DNA of 64,000 bases from positions 434,001 through 498,000 of the forward strand of contig NZ_FOQL01000003.1 in the NCBI RefSeq assembly GCF_900113745.1, in the 5' to 3' direction. Shown one piece after another: positions 40,016 through 47,671 of the stretch. The first letter of the stretch is position 1. Each line of letters begins with the position of its first letter. This stretch comes from Pseudomonas guineae (lineage in GTDB: Bacteria; Pseudomonadota; Gammaproteobacteria; Pseudomonadales; Pseudomonadaceae). Below the pieces are notes generated by a model. That model was not told the DNA's origin and ran no database searches. It saw only the letters and a list, made by a program, of their open reading frames with translations. The position numbers and the translations under genes were made by a program.

Positions 40016-40216
40016 ATGATTTTCATGACAACCAAAGAGCTGGAAGCCCACCACAAGGACTTGATTAAAAGCCTTGCGCGGCTGGATCAGGCATCCGGCA
40101 CCTGGAATAAGGCAGACCGTGCCCGCGGTGAGGCCACCCGCCGCAACCTGCAGCAGGAAATCGGCCGTGTAGAAGGCGACCTGCACATGGCCGGCGCCTG
40201 GCCTAAGTCCGCTTAA
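40016..40216 (+). CDS. Small helical phage protein (66 aa)
   Basis: 66 residues, MTTKELEAHHKDLIKSLARL at the start (an ATG three codons later is an alternative), charged and helical. It lies between the ssb terminator and rdgC. Unknown role. Confidence 0.6.
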   Translation: MIFMTTKELEAHHKDLIKSLARLDQASGTWNKADRARGEATRRNLQQEIGRVEGDLHMAGAWPKSA

Positions 40217-40246
40217 TCAACCCACTCATCACCTGGAGCACCGCTA

Positions 40247-41167
40247 ATGTGGTTTCGTAACCTGCTGGTTTATCGCATCACCCAAGACGTCCAGTTCAAC
40301 GCCAAAGCACTTGAGGCCGCCCTTGCAGCCAAGACGGCGCGGCCATGCGCCAGCCAAGAGCTGAACACCTACGGCTTTGTGGCACCGCTTGGTAAAGGCG
40401 AGAACGCCCCGCTGGTGCATGCTAGTAGTGGCTTTCTGCTGATTGCCGCGCGCAAAGAAGAGCGCATTCTGCCCGGCAACGTGGTCCGCGATGCGCTGAA
40501 GGATAAGGTCGACGAGATTGAGGGCGAGCAGATGCGCAAGGTCTACAAGAAAGAGCGCGACCAGCTGAAGGATGAAATCGTGCAGGCCTTCCTGCCGCGC
40601 GCCTTTACCCGCAAAGCAACCACCTTTGCTGCCATCGCCCCTGACCTTGGCCTGATCCTTGTCGACTCAGCAAGCCTGTCACGCGCCGAAGACTTGCTGT
40701 CTACGCTGCGCGAATGCATGGGCAGCCTGCCCGTGCGCCCGCTGGCAGTGAAGTTTGCGCCAAGCGCCAGCATGAGCGACTGGGTTAAGACGCAGCAAGC
40801 GGCCACTGACTTCTCCCTGCTCGATCGCGCAACGCTGTGCGACACGCATGCGGAGGGCGGAAAGATTGCCGCCACCCGCCAAGACCTTACCAGCGACGAA
40901 ATTCAGCTGCACATGAGCGCTGGCAAGCAGGTGACCAAGTTGTCGCTCGCCTGGCAGGACAAGCTGTCGTTCGTGCTGGATAGCAAGCTGGTCATTAGCC
41001 AGCTGCGCTTCGAGGACTTGCTGCAGGACCAGGCTGAGCAGGATGGCGGCGAAGATACTGCCGGCCAATTCGATGCCAGCTTCACGTTGATGATGCTCAC
41101 GTTTGGGCAATTCCTGCCGGCGCTTATTGAAGCACTGGGCGGCGAAGACGTGCCAACCGGAATCTGA
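40247..41167 (+). CDS. rdgC: RdgC recombination-associated protein
   Basis: 306 residues. [20 protein letters not shown] at the start and [15 protein letters not shown], then [20 protein letters not shown] match RdgC, a ring-shaped DNA-binding protein that limits RecA action. Host genomes normally carry their own copy; here it stands among phage recombination genes. Length agrees with the family. Confidence 0.92.
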   Translation: MWFRNLLVYRITQDVQFNAKALEAALAAKTARPCASQELNTYGFVAPLGKGENAPLVHASSGFLLIAARKEERILPGNVVRDALKDKVDEIEGEQMRKVYKKERDQLKDEIVQAFLPRAFTRKATTFAAIAPDLGLILVDSASLSRAEDLLSTLRECMGSLPVRPLAVKFAPSASMSDWVKTQQAATDFSLLDRATLCDTHAEGGKIAATRQDLTSDEIQLHMSAGKQVTKLSLAWQDKLSFVLDSKLVISQLRFEDLLQDQAEQDGGEDTAGQFDASFTLMMLTFGQFLPALIEALGGEDVPTGI

Positions 41168-41192
41168 CCACTCTATAACTCAGGAATCAGCC

Positions 41193-42194
41193 ATGCCTAT
41201 CCGTCACAGCATCATCCACAACATCGACAAGAAACCCGACGGCAGCCCAGCCGTACTGCATACCAGCGAAGCTGAACTGCCCGAGTCGCAAGCACGCGAC
41301 AACCTGCTGACCGATCTGAACGAGGCCTATAACGCCAAGCAAGGTAAGGCGTGGGGCTTCTTCCATGAGGAATCTGGCGCATACCCCTTCAGTCGCTGGC
41401 TCAAGGCCTACATCAGCTTAGAGCAAGACTTTACCGGGTTCTCCTGGCAGGCCGTCGAGCATCTGCTGAAGCTGATGGAAGAATCGAACCTCTCTACTGG
41501 CGGTCATCTTTTTATCGCCCATTACCAGCAAGGCTTGACCGAATACATGGCCATTGCTCTGCTGCACCAAGGCGAAGGTGTGGCAGTCACCGAAGCGCTC
41601 GGCGTTGCACCATCCAAGCACTTGGATCTTGGCCAGCTGCACCTGGCTGCACGCATCAATATCAGCGAATGGCTCAGCAACCCGAAGTCGCGCCAGTACA
41701 TTTCCTTCATCAAAGGAAAGAATGGGCGTAAAGCTTCCGAATACTTCCGCGACTTCATTGGCTGCCAGGAAGGCATCGACGCGCCTAGCGAGACTCGCAC
41801 TTTGCTCAAAGCCTTTAGCGACTTCGTAGAAAGCGAGGATCTGCAAGAGGTACAAGCCCGCGAGAAAACCGCAACTCTTGTCGGCTACGCCAGCAGCCAG
41901 GCCAAGCTAGGCGAACCTATCAGCCTGGAAGAGCTGGCAGCGCTCATCGACGAGAACAGCCCTGCAGCCTTCTATGACTTTATCCGCAATAAGGACTATG
42001 GCCTGTCGCCAGAAATCCCAGCAGACAAACGCACCATTAACCAGTTCCGCCGCTTCACCGGGCGCACCGAAGGCCTATCGATCAGCTTCGAGCAGCACTT
42101 GCTGGGCGGCATGATCGAGTTCGACGAGGCGAGTGACACGCTTCTGATCCGGAAAATCCCCGCACAGCTGAAGCAGCAACTGAAGCAGAAGTAG
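41193..42194 (+). CDS. YejK/NdpA-like nucleoid-associated protein
   Basis: 333 residues from ATG ([20 protein letters not shown]) after AGGAAT; an upstream frame start within rdgC is not used. The stretch [20 protein letters not shown] and [20 protein letters not shown] is typical of NdpA/YejK (37-kDa nucleoid-associated protein family). A role in DNA organisation in replication is inferred. A GCCGCC-TTCG-GGCGGC hairpin (42203-42218) follows without a T tract. Confidence 0.88.
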   Translation: MPIRHSIIHNIDKKPDGSPAVLHTSEAELPESQARDNLLTDLNEAYNAKQGKAWGFFHEESGAYPFSRWLKAYISLEQDFTGFSWQAVEHLLKLMEESNLSTGGHLFIAHYQQGLTEYMAIALLHQGEGVAVTEALGVAPSKHLDLGQLHLAARINISEWLSNPKSRQYISFIKGKNGRKASEYFRDFIGCQEGIDAPSETRTLLKAFSDFVESEDLQEVQAREKTATLVGYASSQAKLGEPISLEELAALIDENSPAAFYDFIRNKDYGLSPEIPADKRTINQFRRFTGRTEGLSISFEQHLLGGMIEFDEASDTLLIRKIPAQLKQQLKQK

Positions 42195-42275
42195 TTACCT
42201 CTGCCGCCTTCGGGCGGCCCCTATTCCAAGCCCAGCGCCAGCAGCGCAACGGGCTGCTATTGCCTGGAGAAAGTT

Positions 42276-42672
42276 ATGCCGAACGTACTTTATGCCGGCC
42301 TGCGCAACCCTGAGCGCGACCTGAGCATCATTAACGCCCTTGCCGGGAAGTCGATCAGTGAAGTGGCAGAGCACCTGGCCCTTGCGCCAAGCACGGTGCG
42401 CGCCGCACAGCGCCGAATGGCTGACCTCGCCACCTTCAACCTCACCCTCACAGGGGGGGGTTAAGGACATTCCAATTGGGCCGGTGGCTGCCAAGTCATT
42501 CCGGCGCGCGGCGCTTGGTGCGTACCGCCACTTTTGCGGCACCTTCCGCAGCCTAGAGCTGAACCAGTGGGCTGTAACTGATGGCACCACCACCCTCACC
42601 ATTCAAGAGCTTCGTGACCTCGACTCCGGTGTCGCATCGGTCACAGAAGACGATCAGGAATCAGCCACATGA
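42276..42672 (+). pseudogene. HTH regulator gene split by a G8 run
   Basis: The first 62 codons (42276-42464) encode a helix-turn-helix (ISEVAEHLALAPSTVRAAQR) and stop at TAA just after eight G (42453-42460). In a second frame the sequence continues GGVKDIPIGPVAAKSFRRAA to TGA at 42672, overlapping the methylase start by 4 nt. One G less would fuse the parts into a 131-residue protein with coupled stop. The homopolymer could be a sequencing error, a mutation or phase-variable slippage. Confidence 0.6.
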
Positions 42673-44372
42673 CCTCGATGAAGAAGCCAGCGCCGTTCGA
42701 CTTCCACACCCAGTACGGCCTGCCGCTGGTCGAGACTGACGACGAGATAAACGTCGACTTGTTCGCGGGTGGCGGTGGGGCAAGTACCGGTCTTGAGATG
42801 GGCCTTGGTCGCCCAGTGCACATCGCCATCAATCACAACCCTGCCGCCATCAGCATGCATGAGGCCAACCACCCGGGCGCGCTTCACTTGCAAACGGACG
42901 TTTGGGCCGTTGATCCCGTCGAAGTGCTGGCCGGGCGCAACATTGGCTGGTTCCACGCATCACCAGACTGCACCCACCACAGCCAGGCGGCTGGCGGACA
43001 GCCTCGCAAGAAAGAGGTGCGCGACTTGTCCTGGGTGGTGATCAAGTGGGCCGGAATCGGCAAGCCACGAATCATCAGCCTGGAGAACGTGAAGCAGATC
43101 CGCCAATGGGGTCCGCTTATCGCCAAGCGCTGCAAGAAGACCGGCCGGGTGATGAAGCTGGACGGCACTATTGCGGCACCAGGTGAGCGCACTCCGCGCG
43201 GTGAGCAGTTCCTAGTGCCTGACCCGAAACGCAAAGGCACCACCTGGCACAAGTTCCTCGGCTGCCTTCGGGCGCTGGGCTATACCGTCGAACACAACAT
43301 CCTCAAGGCCTGCGACTTCGGCGCCCCAACCAGCCGCGAGCGGTTGTTTCTGGTGGCGCGGCGTGACGGCAAGCCAATTGTATGGCCAAAGCCAACCCAT
43401 GCCGCTAAGCCCGGCAAGGGCCAGAAGCCTTACCGCACGGCAGCTGAGTGCATTGATTTCAGCCTGCCGAGCCAGAGTATCTTCAACCGCAAGAAGCCGC
43501 TGGCAGATGCAACAGAGCGCCGCATCGCCAAGGGCATCAAGCGCGAGGTGCTGCAGAAGGCCAAGCCCTTTATCGTGCCAATCGCCAACTGGTCCCGAGA
43601 TACGCTGCACCCGGTTGATCAGCCACTGAACACCGTCACAGCCTGGCCGCGCGGCGGATCGTTTGCAGTTGCCACGGCCTTCCTCGAGCAGGCCAACGGT
43701 GGTTTCAACACCATGCTGTCTCGCAGCATGGATCAGACAGTCTCAACGGTCACCAACAGCGGCAGCCAGCAGCGACTGGTGACAGCCAACCTGGTGCACC
43801 TGCGCGGCAACTGTGATGCGAGGGATGTAGAAGACCCACTGCACACCGTCAGCGCCGGCGGCACGCACCATGCTCTGTGCACGGCCTTCCTTTCGCGTCA
43901 GTTCGGCGCAAGCGTTGGCCAAGGTGTTGAAGAGCCAGCGCCAACCATTACTGCTGGTGGCGGTGGAAAGTCTGCGCTGGTTGAGCTGAAGCTTTCGCCT
44001 GATGCCGAAGAGGGAGCCTTGCGTTGTGCAGCCTTCCTGATGAAGTACCACGGCATTGGCGAGAACGTGGTCAGCATGGATGAGCCAGTCAGCACCGTGA
44101 CCACTAAGGACCGGCTTGCACTGGTCACAGTCTGGATCGGCGGCGACCCGTATGTGATCGTCGACATCTGCCTGCGCATGCTGCAGCCGCATGAGCTGTA
44201 CGCCGCGCAGGGCTTCCCGCCCAGCTACATCATCACCCGCGGGCACGATGGTCGGAAGTTCACGAAGTCGGAGCAGGTGTTCATGTGCGGCAACAGCGTC
44301 AGCCCACCGCCAATGGCTGCCATCGCTGCAGCAAACGATACCTGGTCACCGCGACAGGCGCTGGCCGCATAA
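42669..44372 (+). CDS. C5-cytosine DNA methyltransferase with repeat insert
   Basis: 567 residues. VDLFAGGGGASTGLEMG is the SAM-binding motif I; ASPDCTHHS carries the probable catalytic Cys101, with DC in place of the usual PC; ENV at 139-141 is motif VI; SRERLFLVAR motif VIII; HELYAAQGFP and GNSV are motifs IX-X. Between about 315 and 480, five repeats of the form D-(Q/E)-P-x-x-T-V-T recur (315, 353, 386, 419, 469), probably the target-recognition domain. It likely protects phage DNA from restriction. Coupled to the split regulator by ATGA. Confidence 0.88.
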   Translation: MTSMKKPAPFDFHTQYGLPLVETDDEINVDLFAGGGGASTGLEMGLGRPVHIAINHNPAAISMHEANHPGALHLQTDVWAVDPVEVLAGRNIGWFHASPDCTHHSQAAGGQPRKKEVRDLSWVVIKWAGIGKPRIISLENVKQIRQWGPLIAKRCKKTGRVMKLDGTIAAPGERTPRGEQFLVPDPKRKGTTWHKFLGCLRALGYTVEHNILKACDFGAPTSRERLFLVARRDGKPIVWPKPTHAAKPGKGQKPYRTAAECIDFSLPSQSIFNRKKPLADATERRIAKGIKREVLQKAKPFIVPIANWSRDTLHPVDQPLNTVTAWPRGGSFAVATAFLEQANGGFNTMLSRSMDQTVSTVTNSGSQQRLVTANLVHLRGNCDARDVEDPLHTVSAGGTHHALCTAFLSRQFGASVGQGVEEPAPTITAGGGGKSALVELKLSPDAEEGALRCAAFLMKYHGIGENVVSMDEPVSTVTTKDRLALVTVWIGGDPYVIVDICLRMLQPHELYAAQGFPPSYIITRGHDGRKFTKSEQVFMCGNSVSPPPMAAIAAANDTWSPRQALAA

Positions 44373-44376
44373 ATCA

Positions 44377-44421
44377 CACCCTACCCGCCCACTCCCTGCC
44401 TGATGCTCGGGCGGGAGGGTG
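44377..44421. terminator. Hairpin between convergent genes
   Basis: Stem CACCCT-A-CCCGCCC with GGGCGGG-AGGGTG (44409-44421), around a loop containing CCCTGCCTGATGCT. The same loop sequence recurs at 45531-45566 in a similar hairpin. It separates the methylase from the convergent 191-aa gene. Confidence 0.6.
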
Positions 44422-44997
44422 TTAAACGTAGCCGTTTTCACGAACTGGGCGGCCTAGAGTGACTCCATCCCAGATTGGATCATGTATTTCTGGACCGGTA
44501 GAACCAAGGCGCGAAATGTCATGAACCACAAGATACCTATGTCCATTAGCGCCAATAACTTCGACAGAGATTAACTCTTTATGGTTTTTCTCTTTGTCGA
44601 TAAGACCGCCATTAAGATAGTCAGTCGTGTGGTCAATTTGAAGCATCCGAACTTCGTCTTTTGGCAAAACGAAGGGCTCAATGTGATTCGTTTTAACAAC
44701 ATGAAATGGCTCGTATGAGTGGTAATACCCAAGAGCATTTGGGCCGCGCAGAAGGCAGACGCTTCTAATAAAAAGGGTCCTGCTTCCTGTATTGCTCAAC
44801 GTGTAAACCAAGTGCCGCATTTGCGGACTGATTTGCTTCCTGTCAGCAAGTCGTATCGTGGATGGGCTGAATGTTCGCTCAACCAAGTTTAAAACCGCCC
44901 CGGCAGGCTTATGCAGAGTAGAGAAGTACAAGCTAACAACCGAAATAAACAGCGCACCGCCCGCAATTAGAAGCGTCAGTTTGTCCTCAAGCCCCAC
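44422..44997 (-). CDS. Membrane-anchored accessory protein (191 aa), unknown
   Basis: 191 residues from GTG, AAGGAG 7 nt upstream. One N-terminal membrane helix (LTLLIAGGALFISVVSLYF, 7-25), then a soluble domain of beta strands (HLVYTLSNTGSRTLFIRSVC, EPFVLPKDEVRMLQIDHTTD). On the opposite strand to its neighbours and AT-richer: a moron candidate. The layout recalls the 258-aa protein at 21263, which also pairs one helix with a beta-like domain. No family recognised. Confidence 0.65.
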   Translation of the reverse strand: MGLEDKLTLLIAGGALFISVVSLYFSTLHKPAGAVLNLVERTFSPSTIRLADRKQISPQMRHLVYTLSNTGSRTLFIRSVCLLRGPNALGYYHSYEPFHVVKTNHIEPFVLPKDEVRMLQIDHTTDYLNGGLIDKEKNHKELISVEVIGANGHRYLVVHDISRLGSTGPEIHDPIWDGVTLGRPVRENGYV

Positions 44998-45054
44998 ATC
45001 AAACTCCTTATCCCAGCCCTATGCCGGGCCAGAACAAATACCCCAAAACAATCA

Positions 45055-45088
45055 TTCACGCCACTGGCGAGGGATAAGTCATGCCAAC
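45055..45088 (+). repeat. 34-bp direct repeat, copy 1
   Basis: Identical over 34 bp to 45844-45877. It spans the ribosome region (CACTGGCGAGGGATAAGTC) and the first codons of the following gene (ATGCCAAC). The two are 789 bp apart, a multiple of three. Confidence 0.9.
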
Positions 45089-45521
45089 TGAAACCAAGCT
45101 CACCCTCAAGCACCAGCGCGCCGAGCAAGTGAACCAAGCAATAAAGATCATCGCCGACCACGGCCGGCGCTTCTTCTACAGCCAGGCCAGTGGCCTCTAT
45201 GCGTCAGTCGAAGTCGATGCTCGCGGCAAGGTCTGGTGGATCGATGACTACACCGGCAAGCGCATCTACACCCACCCCAACACATGGGGCAATAGATGGC
45301 GTGGCTTCAGCCATGGCGGAACACTGCGCGATCTGGTCGAGGCTTTCCGCGATTACATCTGCACGGGAAAACAACTGAGTCCTTTCTATCTCGGTCCTGA
45401 GCGACACCGCATCACCGACGGGAATATTTGGGGCTACTCAACGGAGGCCATGACGGCGGTGCGAGAGCAAGCCGGGACGTTGCCAGTTTTTCGTCAGTCT
45501 CAGCAGCAGGACACCGCATGA
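45081..45521 (+). CDS. Phage early protein (146 aa), unknown
   Basis: 146 residues, MPTETKLTLKHQRAEQVNQA at the start with GAGGGAT upstream, then VWWIDDYTGKRIYTHPNTWG and GFSHGGTLRDLVEAFRDYIC. This pattern is met in small phage proteins of Pseudomonas but no function is known to me. It begins at direct repeat copy 1. Confidence 0.7.
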   Translation: MPTETKLTLKHQRAEQVNQAIKIIADHGRRFFYSQASGLYASVEVDARGKVWWIDDYTGKRIYTHPNTWGNRWRGFSHGGTLRDLVEAFRDYICTGKQLSPFYLGPERHRITDGNIWGYSTEAMTAVREQAGTLPVFRQSQQQDTA

Positions 45522-45530
45522 GAACCACCA

Positions 45531-45566
45531 CACCCCGCATTCCCTGCCTGATGCTGCGGGAGGGTG
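45531..45566. terminator. Second hairpin with CCCTGCCTGATGCT loop
   Basis: CACCCCGCATTCCCTGCCTG then ATGCTGCGGGAGGGTG: an imperfect hairpin whose loop is shared with 44377-44421. A 62-codon plus-strand frame covers it but lies antisense to the better-supported gene 45578-45784. Confidence 0.45.
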
Positions 45567-45577
45567 GCGGCAAGAGT

Positions 45578-45784
45578 CTAGCGCGAAATGCGAGCAACAA
45601 ATTCCTGAGCAGCGTCAATCGACGCAGACACATGCTGCGCACCGACCCACCGGTAGAGTGCATTGCCAAGCAGGCCGCTCTCGACCTTGCCCATCAACGC
45701 ATTTAGATCAACGCCTGCAGCGTGAGCTTCGGTCAGCAGTGCTACAGCAGCCTGCTCTAGGGCAATTTCCCGATCTGTTGCCAT
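45578..45784 (-). CDS. Small helical phage protein (68 aa)
   Basis: 68 residues, MATDREIALEQAAVALLTEA then GVDLNALMGKVESGLLG, with AAGGAGA 6 nt before the ATG. Lies between the two 34-bp repeats on the opposite strand. Unknown role. Confidence 0.6.
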   Translation of the reverse strand: MATDREIALEQAAVALLTEAHAAGVDLNALMGKVESGLLGNALYRWVGAQHVSASIDAAQEFVARISR

Positions 45785-45843
45785 TCCACTCTCCTTCAGT
45801 TCGGCCCCATGCCGTAACTGTCGAACCTACCCCACAACCACCT

Positions 45844-45877
45844 TTCACGCCACTGGCGAGGGATAAGTCATGCCAAC
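45844..45877 (+). repeat. 34-bp direct repeat, copy 2
   Basis: Same sequence as 45055-45088; again supplies the ribosome site and the first codons (MPT) of a gene. Weaker similarity extends about 40 bp further upstream (GCC-CC/T-ATGCCG and CCCCA-rich tracts), so a duplicated regulatory segment is likely. Confidence 0.9.
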
Positions 45878-46196
45878 AGTAAAAGAAAAGATCGCTCCAA
45901 TAACCGTCCAGCGTGACGACCTTGGGCACTGGACACACCCGGCCTGGCCGCAGGATGGGGAGGAAAACGCAGTTTCGAAAGCCTGGTTCGATGAGCAAGG
46001 GATTGAGATTTTCCTTGTTGAATTTGAATACGACGCACCTCAAGAGTTGTTGGATTCCTACTTTGACGACGGTGCCCCTGATTGCTCCAAATGGACGCCG
46101 ACCAAGCCGGAAGGTGATGGATGGTTCGTGTTCTCTATCCACGAAACCGAGGATGGCCCGGTGTGTGTTTGGGTTCACGAGAAGTCTGCCAAATGA
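45870..46196 (+). CDS. Phage early protein (108 aa), unknown
   Basis: 108 residues; MPTVKEKIAPITVQRDDLGH then WTHPAWPQDGEENAVSKAWF and CVWVHEKSAK at the end. Acidic, beta-like, with several Trp. Begins at direct repeat copy 2 and is coupled by ATGA to the next small gene. No function known. Confidence 0.7.
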   Translation: MPTVKEKIAPITVQRDDLGHWTHPAWPQDGEENAVSKAWFDEQGIEIFLVEFEYDAPQELLDSYFDDGAPDCSKWTPTKPEGDGWFVFSIHETEDGPVCVWVHEKSAK

Positions 46197-46282
46197 CTTT
46201 GCGCCCCACCTACTGCCGTACCTGGCGCAAGCCTGCCGACCAATGCCAGTGCCTGCGCTGCACACCGATCACCAACAAGTAA
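46193..46282 (+). CDS. Cys-rich 29-aa protein
   Basis: ATGA overlap with the preceding gene. MTLRPTYCRTWRKPADQCQC then LRCTPITNK: four Cys in 29 residues, in a C-x9-C-x-C-x2-C pattern that could bind zinc. Coupling supports it. Confidence 0.5.
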   Translation: MTLRPTYCRTWRKPADQCQCLRCTPITNK

Positions 46283-46339
46283 CCCATTCCAACAAATGGA
46301 TTAACCCACACTCCCCAGCCGCGCTGGGTGGAGAGAGAT

Positions 46340-46675
46340 ATGTCTGCAGCAGAAAAGGTTGAGGCGGCCGGCTTTGTCTTTGAAGGCAAGATGGCCGAAA
46401 TCCTTGGCACCACACAGAAAGCACTGGAGCGACGTCGCCAGCGCGGCCTCATTCCAGAAGGGGTATGGCTCCTAGTACATGGCCGCATCATGTTCAGCAT
46501 CGCGAGGTACAACGAATGGCTAGAAAGCCAATGGAGTGGCCTGCAGGCATCGAGCCCGTCGGCGATAAACTCCGGATACGGTTCACCTGGGCAGGTTCGC
46601 GTCGTTGCGAAACCCTCCCCTATCCGCAAACGCCAAAGGGTATTGCCGCGGCCGTCGCAATCCGTGATCAAGTAG
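46340..46675 (+). CDS. Candidate excisionase (111 aa)
   Basis: 111 residues, MSAAEKVEAAGFVFEGKMAE with GGAGAGAG just upstream. The first 60 residues (AEILGTTQKALERRRQRGLI then VWLLVHGRIMFSIARYNEWL) form a small winged-helix domain of excisionase type. Its last 160 nt overlap the integrase gene in another frame, as in other int-xis pairs. Confidence 0.7.
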   Translation: MSAAEKVEAAGFVFEGKMAEILGTTQKALERRRQRGLIPEGVWLLVHGRIMFSIARYNEWLESQWSGLQASSPSAINSGYGSPGQVRVVAKPSPIRKRQRVLPRPSQSVIK

Positions 46676-47640
46676 CCCAGCTCAAGAAACTGAACCTGCT
46701 CAGCGAAGATAAGTACGCTGAGCTTTTCCCCAACTCCAGCTATGCCGTGGCGTCACTCAAGCCAACCTTTACTGAGTACGCCCAACTGTGGATCGACAGC
46801 CGGCAAATAGTCGATGCAACCCGCCGCAATTACTGCAGCATCCTCAACAACGTATGGGTACCGCACTTGGGCAGTAAGCGCATTGATATGATCAGTGCAG
46901 CCGATCTGCGCAAGGTGGCGGCTGCTATATCTTGGGCGTCACCGTCGCACCGCAAAAACAGCACGGTACTTCTCGCCAGCATCTTCCGCTCTGCAGTCGC
47001 TGACGAGTTGACCGGCCGCAACCCAGCCGCCTCGATTCCTCGATCAAAGGTGCCGCGTCGGCCGGTCGACCCATTCACGCGCGAAGAAGCCGACAGGATA
47101 ATCGCCTGGCTGTACGCCAACCTAGCGGGGCCGCTCCGCATGTACGCTGCCTACTTTGAGTTTGCTTTCTACACTGGGCTGCGGCCCTGTGAGCAATTGG
47201 CGCTGAAGCGCTCAGAGGTTAAGGAGGTCGAGCGCCGCGCACATATCTGCCGCCTGGTGTCCGACGGCAACATCGAAGAACGGATTAAAACCAAGTACAC
47301 GCGCGAGGTTCTGCTGAATGAGCGGGCACTTCACGCGCTTGGCGTGGCTAAGCAGCTGCACGACGGGGAGTTTGTTTTCGCGCCCGTCGACGGCAGCGGA
47401 CCATACATACGCTCGGAGAACACACCCAAGCATTACTTTCAGCTGGCACTGGCCGCATTGAAAATTCGCGCACGGCGTCAGTACGATGCCCGCCACACTT
47501 ATGCGACCATGTGTCTTATGGCGGGCATGAACCCTGCATTTATCGCCGGCCAGCTTGGCCATAGCGTTCAGATGCTTCTCACGACATATGCCAAGTGGCT
47601 TAGCTCTGCGTCAGATTGGACCGAGCTGAACAAGCTTTAA
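46516..47640 (+). CDS. int: Tyrosine integrase
   Basis: 374 residues from ATG (MARKPMEWPAGIEPVGDKLR); an earlier in-frame start inside the excisionase gene is possible. An N-terminal arm-binding domain (to about residue 60) is followed by a core-binding domain (about 85-165) and a catalytic domain with Arg in FYTGLRPCEQL, Lys in KTKYTREV, DARHTYAT (His-x-x-x... Arg), GHS and the nucleophile Tyr in LTTYAKW. It inserts and, with excisionase, removes the prophage at the site downstream. Confidence 0.92.
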   Translation: MARKPMEWPAGIEPVGDKLRIRFTWAGSRRCETLPYPQTPKGIAAAVAIRDQVAQLKKLNLLSEDKYAELFPNSSYAVASLKPTFTEYAQLWIDSRQIVDATRRNYCSILNNVWVPHLGSKRIDMISAADLRKVAAAISWASPSHRKNSTVLLASIFRSAVADELTGRNPAASIPRSKVPRRPVDPFTREEADRIIAWLYANLAGPLRMYAAYFEFAFYTGLRPCEQLALKRSEVKEVERRAHICRLVSDGNIEERIKTKYTREVLLNERALHALGVAKQLHDGEFVFAPVDGSGPYIRSENTPKHYFQLALAALKIRARRQYDARHTYATMCLMAGMNPAFIAGQLGHSVQMLLTTYAKWLSSASDWTELNKL

Positions 47641-47671
47641 GGCGAATTGGTACAAAATTGGTATTTAGAAA
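47641..47671. other. Right prophage junction (attachment site candidate)
   Basis: The 31 bp between the integrase stop and the moxR start. They hold TTGGTACAAAATTGGTATTT, with two copies of TTGGTA. No tRNA gene is nearby, so the phage appears to integrate into the space before moxR. The second copy of the core would lie beyond the left edge, so the exact core cannot be set. The moxR ribosome site here is poor. Confidence 0.5.

Noticed and set aside
42203..42218. Terminator after the NdpA-like gene
   Set aside because: Stable GCCGCC-TTCG-GGCGGC stem but no T tract; kept only as a note.
45518..45706. 62-codon plus-strand gene coupled by ATGA to the 146-aa gene
   Set aside because: Antisense to 45578-45784, which has a clear ribosome site and helical protein character; the frame also crosses a hairpin.
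47641..47671. tRNA-type attachment site
   Set aside because: No cloverleaf or tRNA 3' end was found beside the integrase.
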